Positions 55,844 to 64,000 of a stretch of 64,000 nt of DNA are shown one piece after another. The notes beneath the pieces were generated by a model that worked only from the letters and a program-made list of their open reading frames with translations, did no database searches and was not told the DNA's origin. How positions within the stretch are numbered: the first letter of the stretch is position 1; every line of letters begins with the position of its first letter. The translations under genes and the position numbers were made by a program. This DNA is from Clostridium isatidis (GTDB taxonomy: Bacteria > Bacillota > Clostridia > Clostridiales > Clostridiaceae), in contig NZ_CP016786.1 in NCBI RefSeq assembly GCF_002285495.1, forward strand, positions 634,001-698,000, in the 5' to 3' direction.

Positions 55844-56371
55844 TTAATTAGCTTCCCAATTAAATACATACGGTACGTTTCTGTAATAATTTTCGTAATC
55901 TAATCCATATCCTACTACGAATAGATCTTCAATTTCAAAACAGCAGTAGTCAGGTTTTAAATCAACCTTTCTTCTAGAAGGTTTATCTAGCAGTACACAA
56001 GTCTTTACTGACTTAGCTCCCTTTTTCATAACATAATCTATAACAAATTTCATTGTATATCCTGTATCAATTATATCATCAACTATTAGTACATCAAGTC
56101 CCTCAATATTATCTGGTATATCATTAACAACTTTTACAATACCACTGCTTACTTCTGCATTACCATAGCTTGAAGTTGTCATAAAGCCAACTTGAGCTTT
56201 GCAATCAATAGCTTTAAATAAATCGGCACCAAATACGAAGCTGCCTCTAAGAAGTGGCAATACATAAAGATTTTTATCTTTATAATCTTCAGTTATAACC
56301 TTACCAAGTTCTGCTACTCTTTCTTTTATTTGTTCTTCAGTAAAAAGGATATTTCTTTTCTTATCATCCAT
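55844..56371 (-). CDS. hpt: Hypoxanthine phosphoribosyltransferase
   Basis: Salvages hypoxanthine (and often guanine) to nucleotides with PRPP. 175 residues. PRPP loop VLIVDDIIDTGYTM, the LRGSFVFGADL loop and the Ser-Tyr flexible-loop pair (MTTSSYGN). The ATG at 56371 is chosen for GGAGG 9 nt upstream. Single gene facing yunB; divergent from hflX. Confidence 0.95.
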   Translation of the reverse strand: MDDKKRNILFTEEQIKERVAELGKVITEDYKDKNLYVLPLLRGSFVFGADLFKAIDCKAQVGFMTTSSYGNAEVSSGIVKVVNDIPDNIEGLDVLIVDDIIDTGYTMKFVIDYVMKKGAKSVKTCVLLDKPSRRKVDLKPDYCCFEIEDLFVVGYGLDYENYYRNVPYVFNWEAN

Positions 56372-56486
56372 TAGTATTTCCTCCCAAAATGTATGTTTCA
56401 TAAGCCTTCTAGCATATTTACAACAATGTAATTATAGTATAAAATTATATGACAGTTGTCAATAGTATACAAGTGAGGTGTTATAT

Positions 56487-58283
56487 ATGATATATGGCAA
56501 TATTGATGGAATTAAAAAAGTTTTTATAGATGAGCTTGAGGAGATATATAAACATAGAGTTTTAAGAGATGAAGTTTGTAGTAGAGAAATTATTGAAACA
56601 ATTTCAAGAATATCATCATTAATAGAAAGAGAAATAAGTGTAGCAGTTGATAGAAAAGGAAAGGTTATTTCTGTAACTATTGGGGATTCTACTTTAGTAG
56701 AAATTTCTATGATAGATATTAAGGAAAAAAGATTATCAGGAGTTAGGGTTATTCATACTCATCCAAATGGATACTCTAATTTATCGGCTTTAGATTTATC
56801 AGCATTAATAAAACTTAAATTAGATGCTATAGTAGCAATAGGAGTGCAAAATGGAAAGCTTATCGATTGTTCATATGGTATTTTAGCAATAACTAATGAT
56901 ACATTGGACTATGAAGAAATATTTAATATCTCTTTAGATGAACTGCTATCAGTAAATATACTAGATAAAATAAGTTATATTGAAGATGCAATAAAATCTA
57001 ATGATATCGTTGAAGATGAGATAGAAAAGGCAATTTTAGTTGGATCAGATACTATGGAAAGCCTTAAAGAGTTAAAAGAATTAACAAAAGCCTGCGATAT
57101 ACCAGTATTAGATATGGTTTATCAATCTAGAAGCAAAATAGATCCAGCCTATTTTATAGGAAAGGGAAAGGTTTCTGAAATAGCTTCATTAAGACAAAAT
57201 CTGCATGCTAATTTAATAATTTTTGATGATGAATTGTCTGGTTCTCAAGTTAGAAATTTAGAAGAAGCAATTGGTGCTAAAGTTATAGATAGAACCACTT
57301 TAATCCTTGAAATATTTGCAAGAAGGGCAAGAAGTAAAGAAGCAAAAATTCAGGTAGAGTTAGCACAGCTTAAATATAGATTAAGCAGGCTTCAAGGTCT
57401 TGGTACAATTTTGTCTAGAACAGGTGGAGGTATTGGTACTAAAGGTCCTGGTGAGAAAAAGCTTGAAACTGATAAAAGACATATTAGGGAAACAATATAT
57501 GATTTGAATTCGGAATTGAAAAAAATAAAAAAAACAAGGGAAGTTCAAAGGGAAAAGAGAAATAAGGAAAGTATTCCAAAAGTATCTTTAGTTGGTTATA
57601 CAAATGCAGGAAAATCAACTTTAAGAAATAAACTTTGTGATATAGCAGCAAAAAAAGATACGCAAGGAAAAGAAAAAGTTTTTGAAGCAAATATGCTTTT
57701 TGCAACTTTAGATACAACAACAAGATCAATAGTCTTAAATAATAAAGGAATTGTAACCATAACAGATACAGTAGGATTTGTAAGTAAGCTTCCTCATGAT
57801 TTAGTAGAAGCTTTTAAATCTACACTAGAAGAGGTGATTTATTCCGATTTATTATGTCATGTTGTAGATGCTTCTTCAGATAATGCAATTCAACAGGTTA
57901 AAGCAGTATTTAATGTTTTAGAGGAGCTAGGAGCTAAAGATAAAGAAACTATTTTAGTATTAAATAAAATTGATATTTCTGAAAAAGAAAAAATTAATGA
58001 AATAAGAGAATGCTTTAAAGAATATAAAACTATAGAAATAAGTGCTAAAGAAGGAATAGGTTTAGAAGAATTATTAAATTTAATAGAAGAAAAGCTTCCT
58101 TATAAAATGAAAAAATGTGAATACTTAATTCCATATAATAAGAGCAATATAGTATCTTTCCTTCATAGAAATGCAAGAATACTAGAAGAAGAATATAGAG
58201 AAAATGGTACTTTTATAATAGCAGAAACTGATGAAGAGGTATATAATAAATCAATAGAATTTATAATAAAGGAATTAAGTTAG
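56487..58283 (+). CDS. hflX: GTPase HflX with N-terminal JAMM-like domain
   Basis: 598 residues; classic HflX is about 420-430. The C-terminal 420 residues are HflX: the substrate-like KIDPAYFIGKGKVSE region, helical GTGGGIGTKGPGEKKLE linker and G domain with GYTNAGKST, DTVGFV and NKID. HflX binds and splits stalled ribosomes. The extra N-terminal 180 residues contain H90-T-H92-P ... S100-A-L-D103, the exact JAMM spacing (HxH, ten residues, Asp), as in RadC-like proteins. GAGGTG lies 6 nt before the ATG at 56487. Confidence 0.94.
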   Translation: MIYGNIDGIKKVFIDELEEIYKHRVLRDEVCSREIIETISRISSLIEREISVAVDRKGKVISVTIGDSTLVEISMIDIKEKRLSGVRVIHTHPNGYSNLSALDLSALIKLKLDAIVAIGVQNGKLIDCSYGILAITNDTLDYEEIFNISLDELLSVNILDKISYIEDAIKSNDIVEDEIEKAILVGSDTMESLKELKELTKACDIPVLDMVYQSRSKIDPAYFIGKGKVSEIASLRQNLHANLIIFDDELSGSQVRNLEEAIGAKVIDRTTLILEIFARRARSKEAKIQVELAQLKYRLSRLQGLGTILSRTGGGIGTKGPGEKKLETDKRHIRETIYDLNSELKKIKKTREVQREKRNKESIPKVSLVGYTNAGKSTLRNKLCDIAAKKDTQGKEKVFEANMLFATLDTTTRSIVLNNKGIVTITDTVGFVSKLPHDLVEAFKSTLEEVIYSDLLCHVVDASSDNAIQQVKAVFNVLEELGAKDKETILVLNKIDISEKEKINEIRECFKEYKTIEISAKEGIGLEELLNLIEEKLPYKMKKCEYLIPYNKSNIVSFLHRNARILEEEYRENGTFIIAETDEEVYNKSIEFIIKELS

Positions 58284-58318
58284 TAATATAATTTTATTAA
58301 TAATATTTCGGAGATGAT

Positions 58319-58834
58319 GTGTTGGTTAGGGGAAGAAAGAAAAAGAAAAATATAAATATAGAGGACGAAAAGGAAGATCTGACTAAAAAAATTATCGACG
58401 AAGAAAATATTAATGAAGATATAGAAGAAAATACACCTTTTGATGATCAAATAAAAGATGGGATTTCCAAAGTTGATGAAATAGTTAATTCATTAAATAA
58501 TATTCAAATAGAATTTAGTTCATTGCTTGTGGGAAGTGAAGAAGAAAGGATTTTTTACGAAAGAAAAGTAAAGCCGTTAGTAGAAGAAATACATTTTTTG
58601 GCTATTGCAGCTCAAGGGACTTCTATAGCTTCTTTAAACATACAATCAAATGCTTTTGTAAAAAAACGCCAGCTAAAATTTTCATTAAATTTAACATATG
58701 AACTTTTAAGAGAAACTTACTGTATGTTGGAAGTCTTGAAAAAGAGAAATTCTATTTATAGATGCATTATTGAAGAAGAAATAAATAGATGTACAAACAA
58801 CTCAATTTGGAAAAAGGACTGTAATGAAGATTAG
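58319..58834 (+). CDS. Hypothetical protein
   Basis: 171 residues. A very basic start (RGRKKKKN), an acidic disordered stretch to about residue 50, then a helical region with a few cysteines. No membrane span. I recognise no family. It starts 36 bp after hflX, with GGAG before a GTG (58319) or TTG (58322). Its terminator overlaps the end of the frame. Confidence 0.65.
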   Translation: MLVRGRKKKKNINIEDEKEDLTKKIIDEENINEDIEENTPFDDQIKDGISKVDEIVNSLNNIQIEFSSLLVGSEEERIFYERKVKPLVEEIHFLAIAAQGTSIASLNIQSNAFVKKRQLKFSLNLTYELLRETYCMLEVLKKRNSIYRCIIEEEINRCTNNSIWKKDCNED

Positions 58835-58854
58835 ACTTTATTACAGTTTTTTTA
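58818..58854 (+). terminator. Terminator overlapping the stop codon
   Basis: ACTGTAAT and ATTACAGT arms, then seven T; the left arm is coding. Confidence 0.75.
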
Positions 58855-58889
58855 TATAATTTATTTATAAAAATGTATGGAGGGAAGTA

Positions 58890-59786
58890 ATGGAGAATAT
58901 AATTATCCAATATCAAAATGCTTATAATAAAATAATTAAGACAATTAGAGGAAATAAGAATACATTAGCTATTTTTGTTTATGGTAGTATGGTTAATGGT
59001 GATATTTGGGATGGTTCAGATATAGATTTACTTGTAGTTTATAAAAAAGATTTTGATAATATAAGGGATATATATTCAGAAGTAAATAAAGTTCCCGTAC
59101 ATATTAAAATATTAAGTAAAGCTTCATTAATAAAATATTATTTTCAAAATACTAATAAAGAAGCTATTGATAATACTCTTATGTCTTCTAAGTTGGTTTA
59201 TTCAAATGATTTTGAGATATCAGATATTTATCAAAAAAAAGTATATTTAGCAGATAATAATAAAGAAAAATGGTATCTAGTATATCTAGGAAACTTATTA
59301 AAAGAAATAGGTATATGTAAAAAATATCTAAGCAATGGAGGAATATATACTGCCTATGAAGTTTTATTTAGGGCTCTAAATAGTTTTTGTAACATTTACT
59401 TAAGTTTAAATAATTATAGAGTAAGTAAAGATGCTATTAATATGGTATCTAAATTAAATGATGAATTTGATGAAAAGGTGCGAGGTCTTTTATATTCAGA
59501 AAATAAAGAAGAATATATATTAAAATTAATTGAAACAATTGAAAAATATATAGTTTCTAATTTAGATATATTGGGAAAAGAAGTAATTGATTTTTTAGCT
59601 AATAATAAGGAAAAATATAGTTCCTATGATATAAAACATCATATTAATTTTAAAAGCTTTAATATAAGGATGGAAGATGTTTTAAAAAAATTAGCTCAAT
59701 ATAATTTAATAGAAAAAACACAAAAAGAGTTTAAGGATTCAGAAGGGAATATTGTTGCTAAGGAAAATATTTATTATGGAAAATAA
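58890..59786 (+). CDS. Nucleotidyltransferase with HEPN-like helical domain
   Basis: 298 residues. The N-terminal Pol-beta-type nucleotidyltransferase motif is complete: VYGSMVNGDIWDGSDIDLLV (GS and the two catalytic Asp). A helical domain follows (about 120-230, with YEVLFRALNSFCNIYLSL) that resembles HEPN-type helices, and then a small winged-helix-like end. In MNT/HEPN toxin-antitoxin pairs these are separate proteins; here they are in one chain. It could also be an ordinary small-molecule nucleotidyltransferase. GGAGGG ribosome site; yigZ starts 21 bp after its stop. Confidence 0.75.
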   Translation: MENIIIQYQNAYNKIIKTIRGNKNTLAIFVYGSMVNGDIWDGSDIDLLVVYKKDFDNIRDIYSEVNKVPVHIKILSKASLIKYYFQNTNKEAIDNTLMSSKLVYSNDFEISDIYQKKVYLADNNKEKWYLVYLGNLLKEIGICKKYLSNGGIYTAYEVLFRALNSFCNIYLSLNNYRVSKDAINMVSKLNDEFDEKVRGLLYSENKEEYILKLIETIEKYIVSNLDILGKEVIDFLANNKEKYSSYDIKHHINFKSFNIRMEDVLKKLAQYNLIEKTQKEFKDSEGNIVAKENIYYGK

Positions 59787-59807
59787 GCTATAAAGAGGAG
59801 AATTCTA

Positions 59808-60455
59808 ATGAATTATACTACGATTAAAAATTTTGGAGAAGATAGATTTTTTGAGAAAAAGTCAGAATTTATTGGCTATGCAAAAAGATGTGAAAATGAA
59901 GAAGAGGCTAAAGAATTTATTCAAGGGATAAAAAATATGCATAAACAAGCTACCCATAATTGCTATGCATATGTAATAGGAGAAAATATGTCTATTCAAA
60001 GATATAGCGACGATGGGGAACCTCAAGGAACAGCAGGAATACCAATTTTAGAAGTAATAAAAAAAAGCAATATAACTGATTGTGCAGTAGTAGTTACAAG
60101 ATATTTTGGAGGAATTCTTTTAGGGGCTGGGGGATTAACAAGGGCCTATACCAAAGGAGCTTCTATTGCAATAAAAGCTGCTGGAGTTGTCGAAAAAGTT
60201 AAAGGAGTTAGATTGCTTTTTAAAATGGAATATGATATGTTAGGTAAAGTTCAATATATATGTGGGAAGAATAATTGGCATATAGAAGATACAGAATATA
60301 CCGATAAGGTAGTTGTTCATATTTTATCAGAAATAGAAATAGCCGATAAGATTGAAAAGGAAATGGCTGAAGCATCTAATGGAAAGATAATTTGCAGCAG
60401 GATAGAAGAGGATATATATTTTAAGGAAGAAAATAGACTTTTTAAAATTATTTAG
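59808..60455 (+). CDS. yigZ: YigZ/IMPACT family protein
   Basis: 215 residues. N-terminal UPF0029/IMPACT domain (THNCYAYVIGE, SDDGEPQGTAGIPILE, VVVTRYFGGILLGAGGLTRAY) and the ferredoxin-like DUF1949 C-terminal domain. Widely conserved, binds nucleic acid in homologues; role unsettled. GAGGAG ribosome site. Confidence 0.94.
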   Translation: MNYTTIKNFGEDRFFEKKSEFIGYAKRCENEEEAKEFIQGIKNMHKQATHNCYAYVIGENMSIQRYSDDGEPQGTAGIPILEVIKKSNITDCAVVVTRYFGGILLGAGGLTRAYTKGASIAIKAAGVVEKVKGVRLLFKMEYDMLGKVQYICGKNNWHIEDTEYTDKVVVHILSEIEIADKIEKEMAEASNGKIICSRIEEDIYFKEENRLFKII

Positions 60456-60545
60456 CCTATTTAATAATATTTGTCATAATAATTTTATTATGTTATAATT
60501 TTTGTGTTTAAAATATGTTTAATTTATATATCGGGAGGAATAAAA

Positions 60546-61283
60546 ATGGCAGGACATTCAAAATGGCATAATATCCAAAATAGAAAAGGAAAAGTGGATG
60601 CTCAAAGAGGAAAGATTTTTACTAAGCTAGGAAGAGAATTAGCTATTGCAGTTAAAAATGGTGGTCCTGTGCCAGACAATAATCCAAGATTGAGAGATGT
60701 TATTGCAAAAGCAAAGGCGGTTAATATGCCAAATGAAAATATACAAAGGGCAATTAAAAAAGCTTCAGGAGAACTTTCAGCAATAGAGTATGAAAGAATT
60801 GTATATGAAGGTTATGGTCCTTCAGGAGTAGCAGTTATAGTAGAAACTTTAACTGATAATAAAAATAGATCAGCTGGGAATGTAAGAAGTGCTTTCACTA
60901 AAGGTGGTGGAAACATGGGAACAACAGGCTGTGTTAGTTTTATGTTCCAAGAAAAGGGCGAAATAGTTATTGAAAGAGAAGATAAAGACGAAGATGAAAT
61001 TATGATGCTTGCTTTAGATGCAGGAGCAGAAGACTTTTTAGCCGAAGAAGAGGTATTTATTATAACAACAGTTCCAGAAGATTTTGGAAAAGTTAGAGAA
61101 GCATTGGAAGCTGAAGGGCTAGAGTTTTTAGAAGCTTCAGTTAAAATGATACCAGATACTTATACGGAATTAAATGAAGAAGATGCTAAAAAGTTTCAAA
61201 AAATGTTAGATTTACTTGAAGATGATGACGACGTTCAAAACGTGTATCATAATGCAGAATTTCCTGATGGATGGGAAGGATAG
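60546..61283 (+). CDS. YebC/PmpR family protein
   Basis: 245 residues, three-domain fold with MAGHSKWHNIQNRKGKVD at the start and GTTGCVSFMFQEKG in the middle. Members are transcription regulators (PmpR, YebC1) or translation factors that relieve ribosome stalling at proline runs (YebC2, TACO1); this sequence cannot be placed by eye. GGGAGGAA precedes the ATG at 60546. Confidence 0.95.
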   Translation: MAGHSKWHNIQNRKGKVDAQRGKIFTKLGRELAIAVKNGGPVPDNNPRLRDVIAKAKAVNMPNENIQRAIKKASGELSAIEYERIVYEGYGPSGVAVIVETLTDNKNRSAGNVRSAFTKGGGNMGTTGCVSFMFQEKGEIVIEREDKDEDEIMMLALDAGAEDFLAEEEVFIITTVPEDFGKVREALEAEGLEFLEASVKMIPDTYTELNEEDAKKFQKMLDLLEDDDDVQNVYHNAEFPDGWEG

Positions 61284-61306
61284 TTTTATATAGAGAATAA
61301 TTTATT

Positions 61307-61345
61307 AAAACTCCTTTATTATAAAAATATAATAAGGGAGTTTTT
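61307..61345 (+). terminator. Terminator of the yebC-family gene
   Basis: AAAACTCCTTTATTAT and ATAATAAGGGAGTTTT (one mismatch), then T. Its right arm overlaps the flavodoxin remnant. Confidence 0.85.
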
Positions 61346-61591
61346 ATATTTGGAACAGCTGGATATAATAATACTAAAGAATATTTTGATGGAATTTTAG
61401 CTTCGGTAAAATCATTGTTTTCAGCATCTAATACTGTTATAGGCTCATATATGTGTCAAGGAAGAGTATCAGAGGCTGTAAAAGACAAGGTAAAGAATGG
61501 AATGCTTGAAAAGTATGAAGCTATTAAGGATAAACTTATAGAAGCAGAAAATCATCCAAATGAAAAGGATATTGAATTAAAGCTTTTATGA
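61331..61591 (+). pseudogene. Flavodoxin-family C-terminal remnant
   Basis: An open frame of 86 codons without start or ribosome site. It reads NKGVFIFGTAGYNNTKEY, then SVKSLFSASNTVIGSYMCQG and a helical charged end, which is the C-terminal half of a flavodoxin-family protein (the FGTAG loop and GxYxCQG region are conserved). The N-terminal FMN-binding half is gone. The left end sits in the preceding terminator. Confidence 0.75.
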
Positions 61592-61609
61592 AATAATAGA
61601 TATAAAAAC

Positions 61610-61655
61610 AAAAAAGGGGCTATATCAGAATAATTCTGATATGGCTCCTTTTTTT
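61610..61655. terminator. Bidirectional terminator
   Basis: AAAAAGGGGCTATATCAGAA with TTCTGATATGGCTCCTTTTT (G-U pairs allowed). Confidence 0.85.
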
Positions 61656-61673
61656 ATTGCTATAGAACTTAGT

Positions 61674-62282
61674 TTACTCTGTTTTTAATTCTTGAACACC
61701 AGTTACTTTAGAAGGTGTATCTCCGTCCTTATCTTCAATTTTGAAGGTATCCATAGCTTCCTGATTTAAGAAGTAGATGTTCCCTTCAATTACTTGATTT
61801 ACTAATTTGAAGTTCTTGCCTGAAATATAAAGGTCTCCCTTAAAGGTACCGTGTTCAATACTTCCGTTTATACTATTAAAGGTTAGTTTTGGAGCTGTTA
61901 AAGTAAATTTATTTGTTATATTACGATCTTCATCTTGAGTATATAAAGCTATTTTACGCTGAAAAGCTTCTTCACCAGTAGATTCGTCTTTTTTACCATT
62001 TTTGAAATCTCCGTCCACTAATAATTCTTTGTCAAAAGTTAAATCATTTAAGATTGCTATTATCCAAGTTCCATCTTTACTAATTGCTTTTTCAAAGGCT
62101 TCATTTTCTTTGACAATTGAAGCTGTTGTAATAGCATCAGCGTTTTCATTATCAGTTTTATCTTGATTTTGTTCAGTAGTTCCTTTGTCACTTGTATCAG
62201 TATCATTATTTTGTCCACAAGCTACAAAAGCAACTGCTGTCAATGTAAAGATTAATGCTGCTAATAATTTTTTTGTTTTCAT
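61674..62282 (-). CDS. Putative lipoprotein
   Basis: 202 residues. Lipoprotein signal peptide ending AFVACG (Cys about 22), a disordered Asp/Gln/Thr-rich linker, and a folded part (about 55-200) with repeated beta strands (LYISGKNFKLVNQVIEGNIYF in part). It resembles right-handed beta-helix or pentapeptide-like surface proteins in rhythm, but I cannot name a family. GGAGG ribosome site. Single gene. Confidence 0.75.
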   Translation of the reverse strand: MKTKKLLAALIFTLTAVAFVACGQNNDTDTSDKGTTEQNQDKTDNENADAITTASIVKENEAFEKAISKDGTWIIAILNDLTFDKELLVDGDFKNGKKDESTGEEAFQRKIALYTQDEDRNITNKFTLTAPKLTFNSINGSIEHGTFKGDLYISGKNFKLVNQVIEGNIYFLNQEAMDTFKIEDKDGDTPSKVTGVQELKTE

Positions 62283-62396
62283 ATGTATTCCTCCATACTT
62301 GTATTTTTCATAAATAGTTGAAATAATTGTTTTAAAATTTTTAATAGTTTTTATATATTATTATTTTTTATATATTATTAAATTTTATTCATAAAA

Positions 62397-62424
62397 TAAA
62401 AAAATCCACTTAGGGATTTTTTTA
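62397..62424 (-). terminator. Terminator of the Csp gene
   Basis: AAAAAAATCC and GGATTTTTTT around ACTTAG, following the Csp stop on the minus strand. Confidence 0.8.
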
Positions 62425-62460
62425 TTAGTTAGATTATATGTTATATTTAAAAAACTTGTT

Positions 62461-64000
62461 TTAAGTTATATTGTCAAATAATCTTAAGATATTTAGCATT
62501 CCAAAGCCCCACTGAGGATTAGGATATATATCTCCAGATCTTTCATTTACTCCCCTAGCCAGATAAGTTTTTAAAGTTTGGGTATAGAGATTTGTATCAT
62601 TACCTTTAATTATTCCCCATTCAAAAATCATAGCGCATGCTCCTGCAACTATAGCTCCAGCAACACAAGTTCCGCTTATAACTGCAATTTCATTGTTGGG
62701 GGCAGTAGTCATTGCAGTTTCACCACCAGCAGCTACATCAATTGGGTTTATATATCCTGATGTAAAAGCATTTCCAGAATAATCAACTAAATTGTTATTG
62801 TTTTGATTATAAGCAGCTGCAGTTATAATAAAAGGTGAATTACCTGGACTTGTTATAGTACCATAAGGATCAGCAGGATTAAATTGAGTACCTGGAAGGG
62901 TTAAATCTCCTTGAGGCAGCCAGGCGTTTATTGATCCACCTATTATTAGATTACCGAGAAATCTTAATCTCCAAATTCCAGGCTGTAAGTTTGTAAAAAC
63001 AATTCTAATATTTTGGTCTCCAGTATTTTCGTCAGGTATGAAATAGAATATATCTACTCGTGTATTTTCAAATACAAAATTATGGGTGTAATTGTTTGTG
63101 GTATAATTTATAATTCCAGTATTATCCCCAGAGGGAGATACTATATCAACAGATACAACATTAGGAAGATCTACCCAAACATCTACAATTAATGAACCTT
63201 GACCTGGGGCAACATCTAAATCAAAGGTTTTAATAGGTTCTTCAGGTCTAAGAGTAGCAGAAGCATGTCTTCTAGTATTTCTTTCATTACCTGTAACAGT
63301 TACTATAGTAAAACCATTGTATAAAGCTAAGCTGTTAATATATCTTTCAAGAAGAGTTGAACCTTTATGGCTGCCTAGACTTGAACCTAACGGAAGATAT
63401 ACAACAATAGGATCTAGAATAGTTAAAGCATAGTTAGAAATAACTCTTAAGGCTGAAAATATAGTAACTGTATTATAAACAGGTTCTTGTGTATCCACCT
63501 GATAAAGAGCTTTAAAAGCTCTATCTTCTACTAGTTTTATAATAATAAATCTACAATCAGGGACAACACCTCTTAAATTAGGATTTTTACCTCTCCCACC
63601 TATTAGACCAGCCATATTAGTACCATGTCCAATTTCATCTCTTACGGGAACAATAGAATAAGGATCCCCACCTTGCCTGTAAGTATTTATGGCTTCTTGA
63701 ATTTGCTCACTATTGTAAAGCGCCCCAAAAAAAGTTTCAAAGCCTTCGGTTTGAGATGGTTGATTATTAGCACTTTGGTCCCAAATAAATTCTATACGAG
63801 TATTTCCTTCTTCATCCATAAATTCTTCGTTCAAATAATCTATTCCTGTATCAATTATAGTTACCTTAACACCAGTACCTAAAAGATTTAAAGGCAGATT
63901 TAGTTGAAGAAATTCTGCCTGTGAGGCCGCTAAAGGAGAAATTTGTTGAAGGCTATAAACTGTATAAGGTTTTATATATATAATTGTTTCAAAGGGTGAA
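62461..64000 (-). CDS. Csp-type subtilisin-like germination protease, partial
   Basis: The gene enters from the right edge: the frame stays open to base 64000 (513 codons seen), and the true start lies outside. The S8 triad is complete: Asp in VTIIDTGIDY (63850-63852), His in IGHGTNMAGLIGG, Ser in ISGTCVAGA. An insertion of about 150 residues forming a jellyroll (about FDLDVAPGQGSLIVDVWVD onward) between His and Ser is typical of clostridial CspA/B/C proteins. In C. perfringens these process the cortex hydrolase SleC during germination. With all three residues intact it should be active, more like CspB than the pseudoprotease CspC. A further csp or sleC gene may lie beyond the edge. Confidence 0.9.
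   Translation of the reverse strand, partial: SPFETIIYIKPYTVYSLQQISPLAASQAEFLQLNLPLNLLGTGVKVTIIDTGIDYLNEEFMDEEGNTRIEFIWDQSANNQPSQTEGFETFFGALYNSEQIQEAINTYRQGGDPYSIVPVRDEIGHGTNMAGLIGGRGKNPNLRGVVPDCRFIIIKLVEDRAFKALYQVDTQEPVYNTVTIFSALRVISNYALTILDPIVVYLPLGSSLGSHKGSTLLERYINSLALYNGFTIVTVTGNERNTRRHASATLRPEEPIKTFDLDVAPGQGSLIVDVWVDLPNVVSVDIVSPSGDNTGIINYTTNNYTHNFVFENTRVDIFYFIPDENTGDQNIRIVFTNLQPGIWRLRFLGNLIIGGSINAWLPQGDLTLPGTQFNPADPYGTITSPGNSPFIITAAAYNQNNNNLVDYSGNAFTSGYINPIDVAAGGETAMTTAPNNEIAVISGTCVAGAIVAGACAMIFEWGIIKGNDTNLYTQTLKTYLARGVNERSGDIYPNPQWGFGMLNILRLFDNIT

Overview
The window is very AT-rich, with tightly packed genes, strong GGAGG-type ribosome binding sites, frequent TTG/GTG starts and many intrinsic terminators. 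Gene content points to a spore-forming Clostridium (sensu stricto). It includes class III anaerobic ribonucleotide reductase, a Csp-type germination protease, YunB, a Spo0E-like phosphatase, a CotJC-like Mn catalase, MurT/GatD, HPr kinase and a YebC-family protein. Almost everything is ordinary core chromosome. The only accessory pieces are a small remnant island beside tRNA-Leu and one intact IS1182-type element.

Layout. 1-3.3 kb: end of a cupin gene, then nrdD-nrdG behind a probable NrdR-controlled promoter. 3.4-8 kb: chemoreceptor, an intergenic palindromic repeat, a DUF4139 protein, small acidic proteins, a Spo0E-like protein. 8-10.8 kb: DUF896 protein, hprK, M18 aminopeptidase, a lone holin-like gene. 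10.9-14.6 kb: PHP phosphoesterase and a folate operon (folE, HD-domain gene, folP, folB-folK fusion). 14.7-17.6 kb: lipoprotein, a pyruvate-kinase-like protein lacking the C domain, a 35-residue membrane peptide, an anchored acidic protein. 17.6-19.8 kb: island remnant between a 22-bp direct repeat whose right copy is the 3' end of tRNA-Leu(CAA). It holds an integrase fragment, an unknown Cys/His protein and a frameshifted gene. 20-31.8 kb: icd, SRPBCC protein, M29 aminopeptidase, polA-coaE-transglycosylase, flavin reductase, D,D-carboxypeptidase, murT-gatD. 32-37.4 kb: two tandem orphan membrane histidine kinases, TspO-like protein, Mn catalase. 37.5-41.6 kb: topB followed immediately by the IS1182-type element. 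41.8-47.6 kb: NMT1-type ABC importer, TPR membrane protein, transglutaminase-like pseudoenzyme. 48-64 kb: pfkA, a beta-lactamase-fold protein without its serine, an endolysin-like amidase, PepSY-like protein, class A PBP, yunB, hpt, hflX, a nucleotidyltransferase, yigZ, a yebC-family gene, a flavodoxin remnant, a lipoprotein and a Csp subtilase running off the right edge.

The genes serve anaerobic growth (nrdDG, pfkA, hprK, icd), folate and purine supply, peptidoglycan assembly and remodelling (PBP, carboxypeptidase, MurT/GatD, transglycosylase, amidase) and the spore cycle (Spo0E-like, YunB, CotJC-like, Csp, possibly the two kinases). I found no clearly new multi-gene system. The best leads are the tRNA-Leu remnant with its unknown Cys/His protein, three proteins with altered or missing catalytic parts (serine hydrolase, transglutaminase-like, pyruvate-kinase-like), the JAMM-like motif on HflX, and the tandem kinases.
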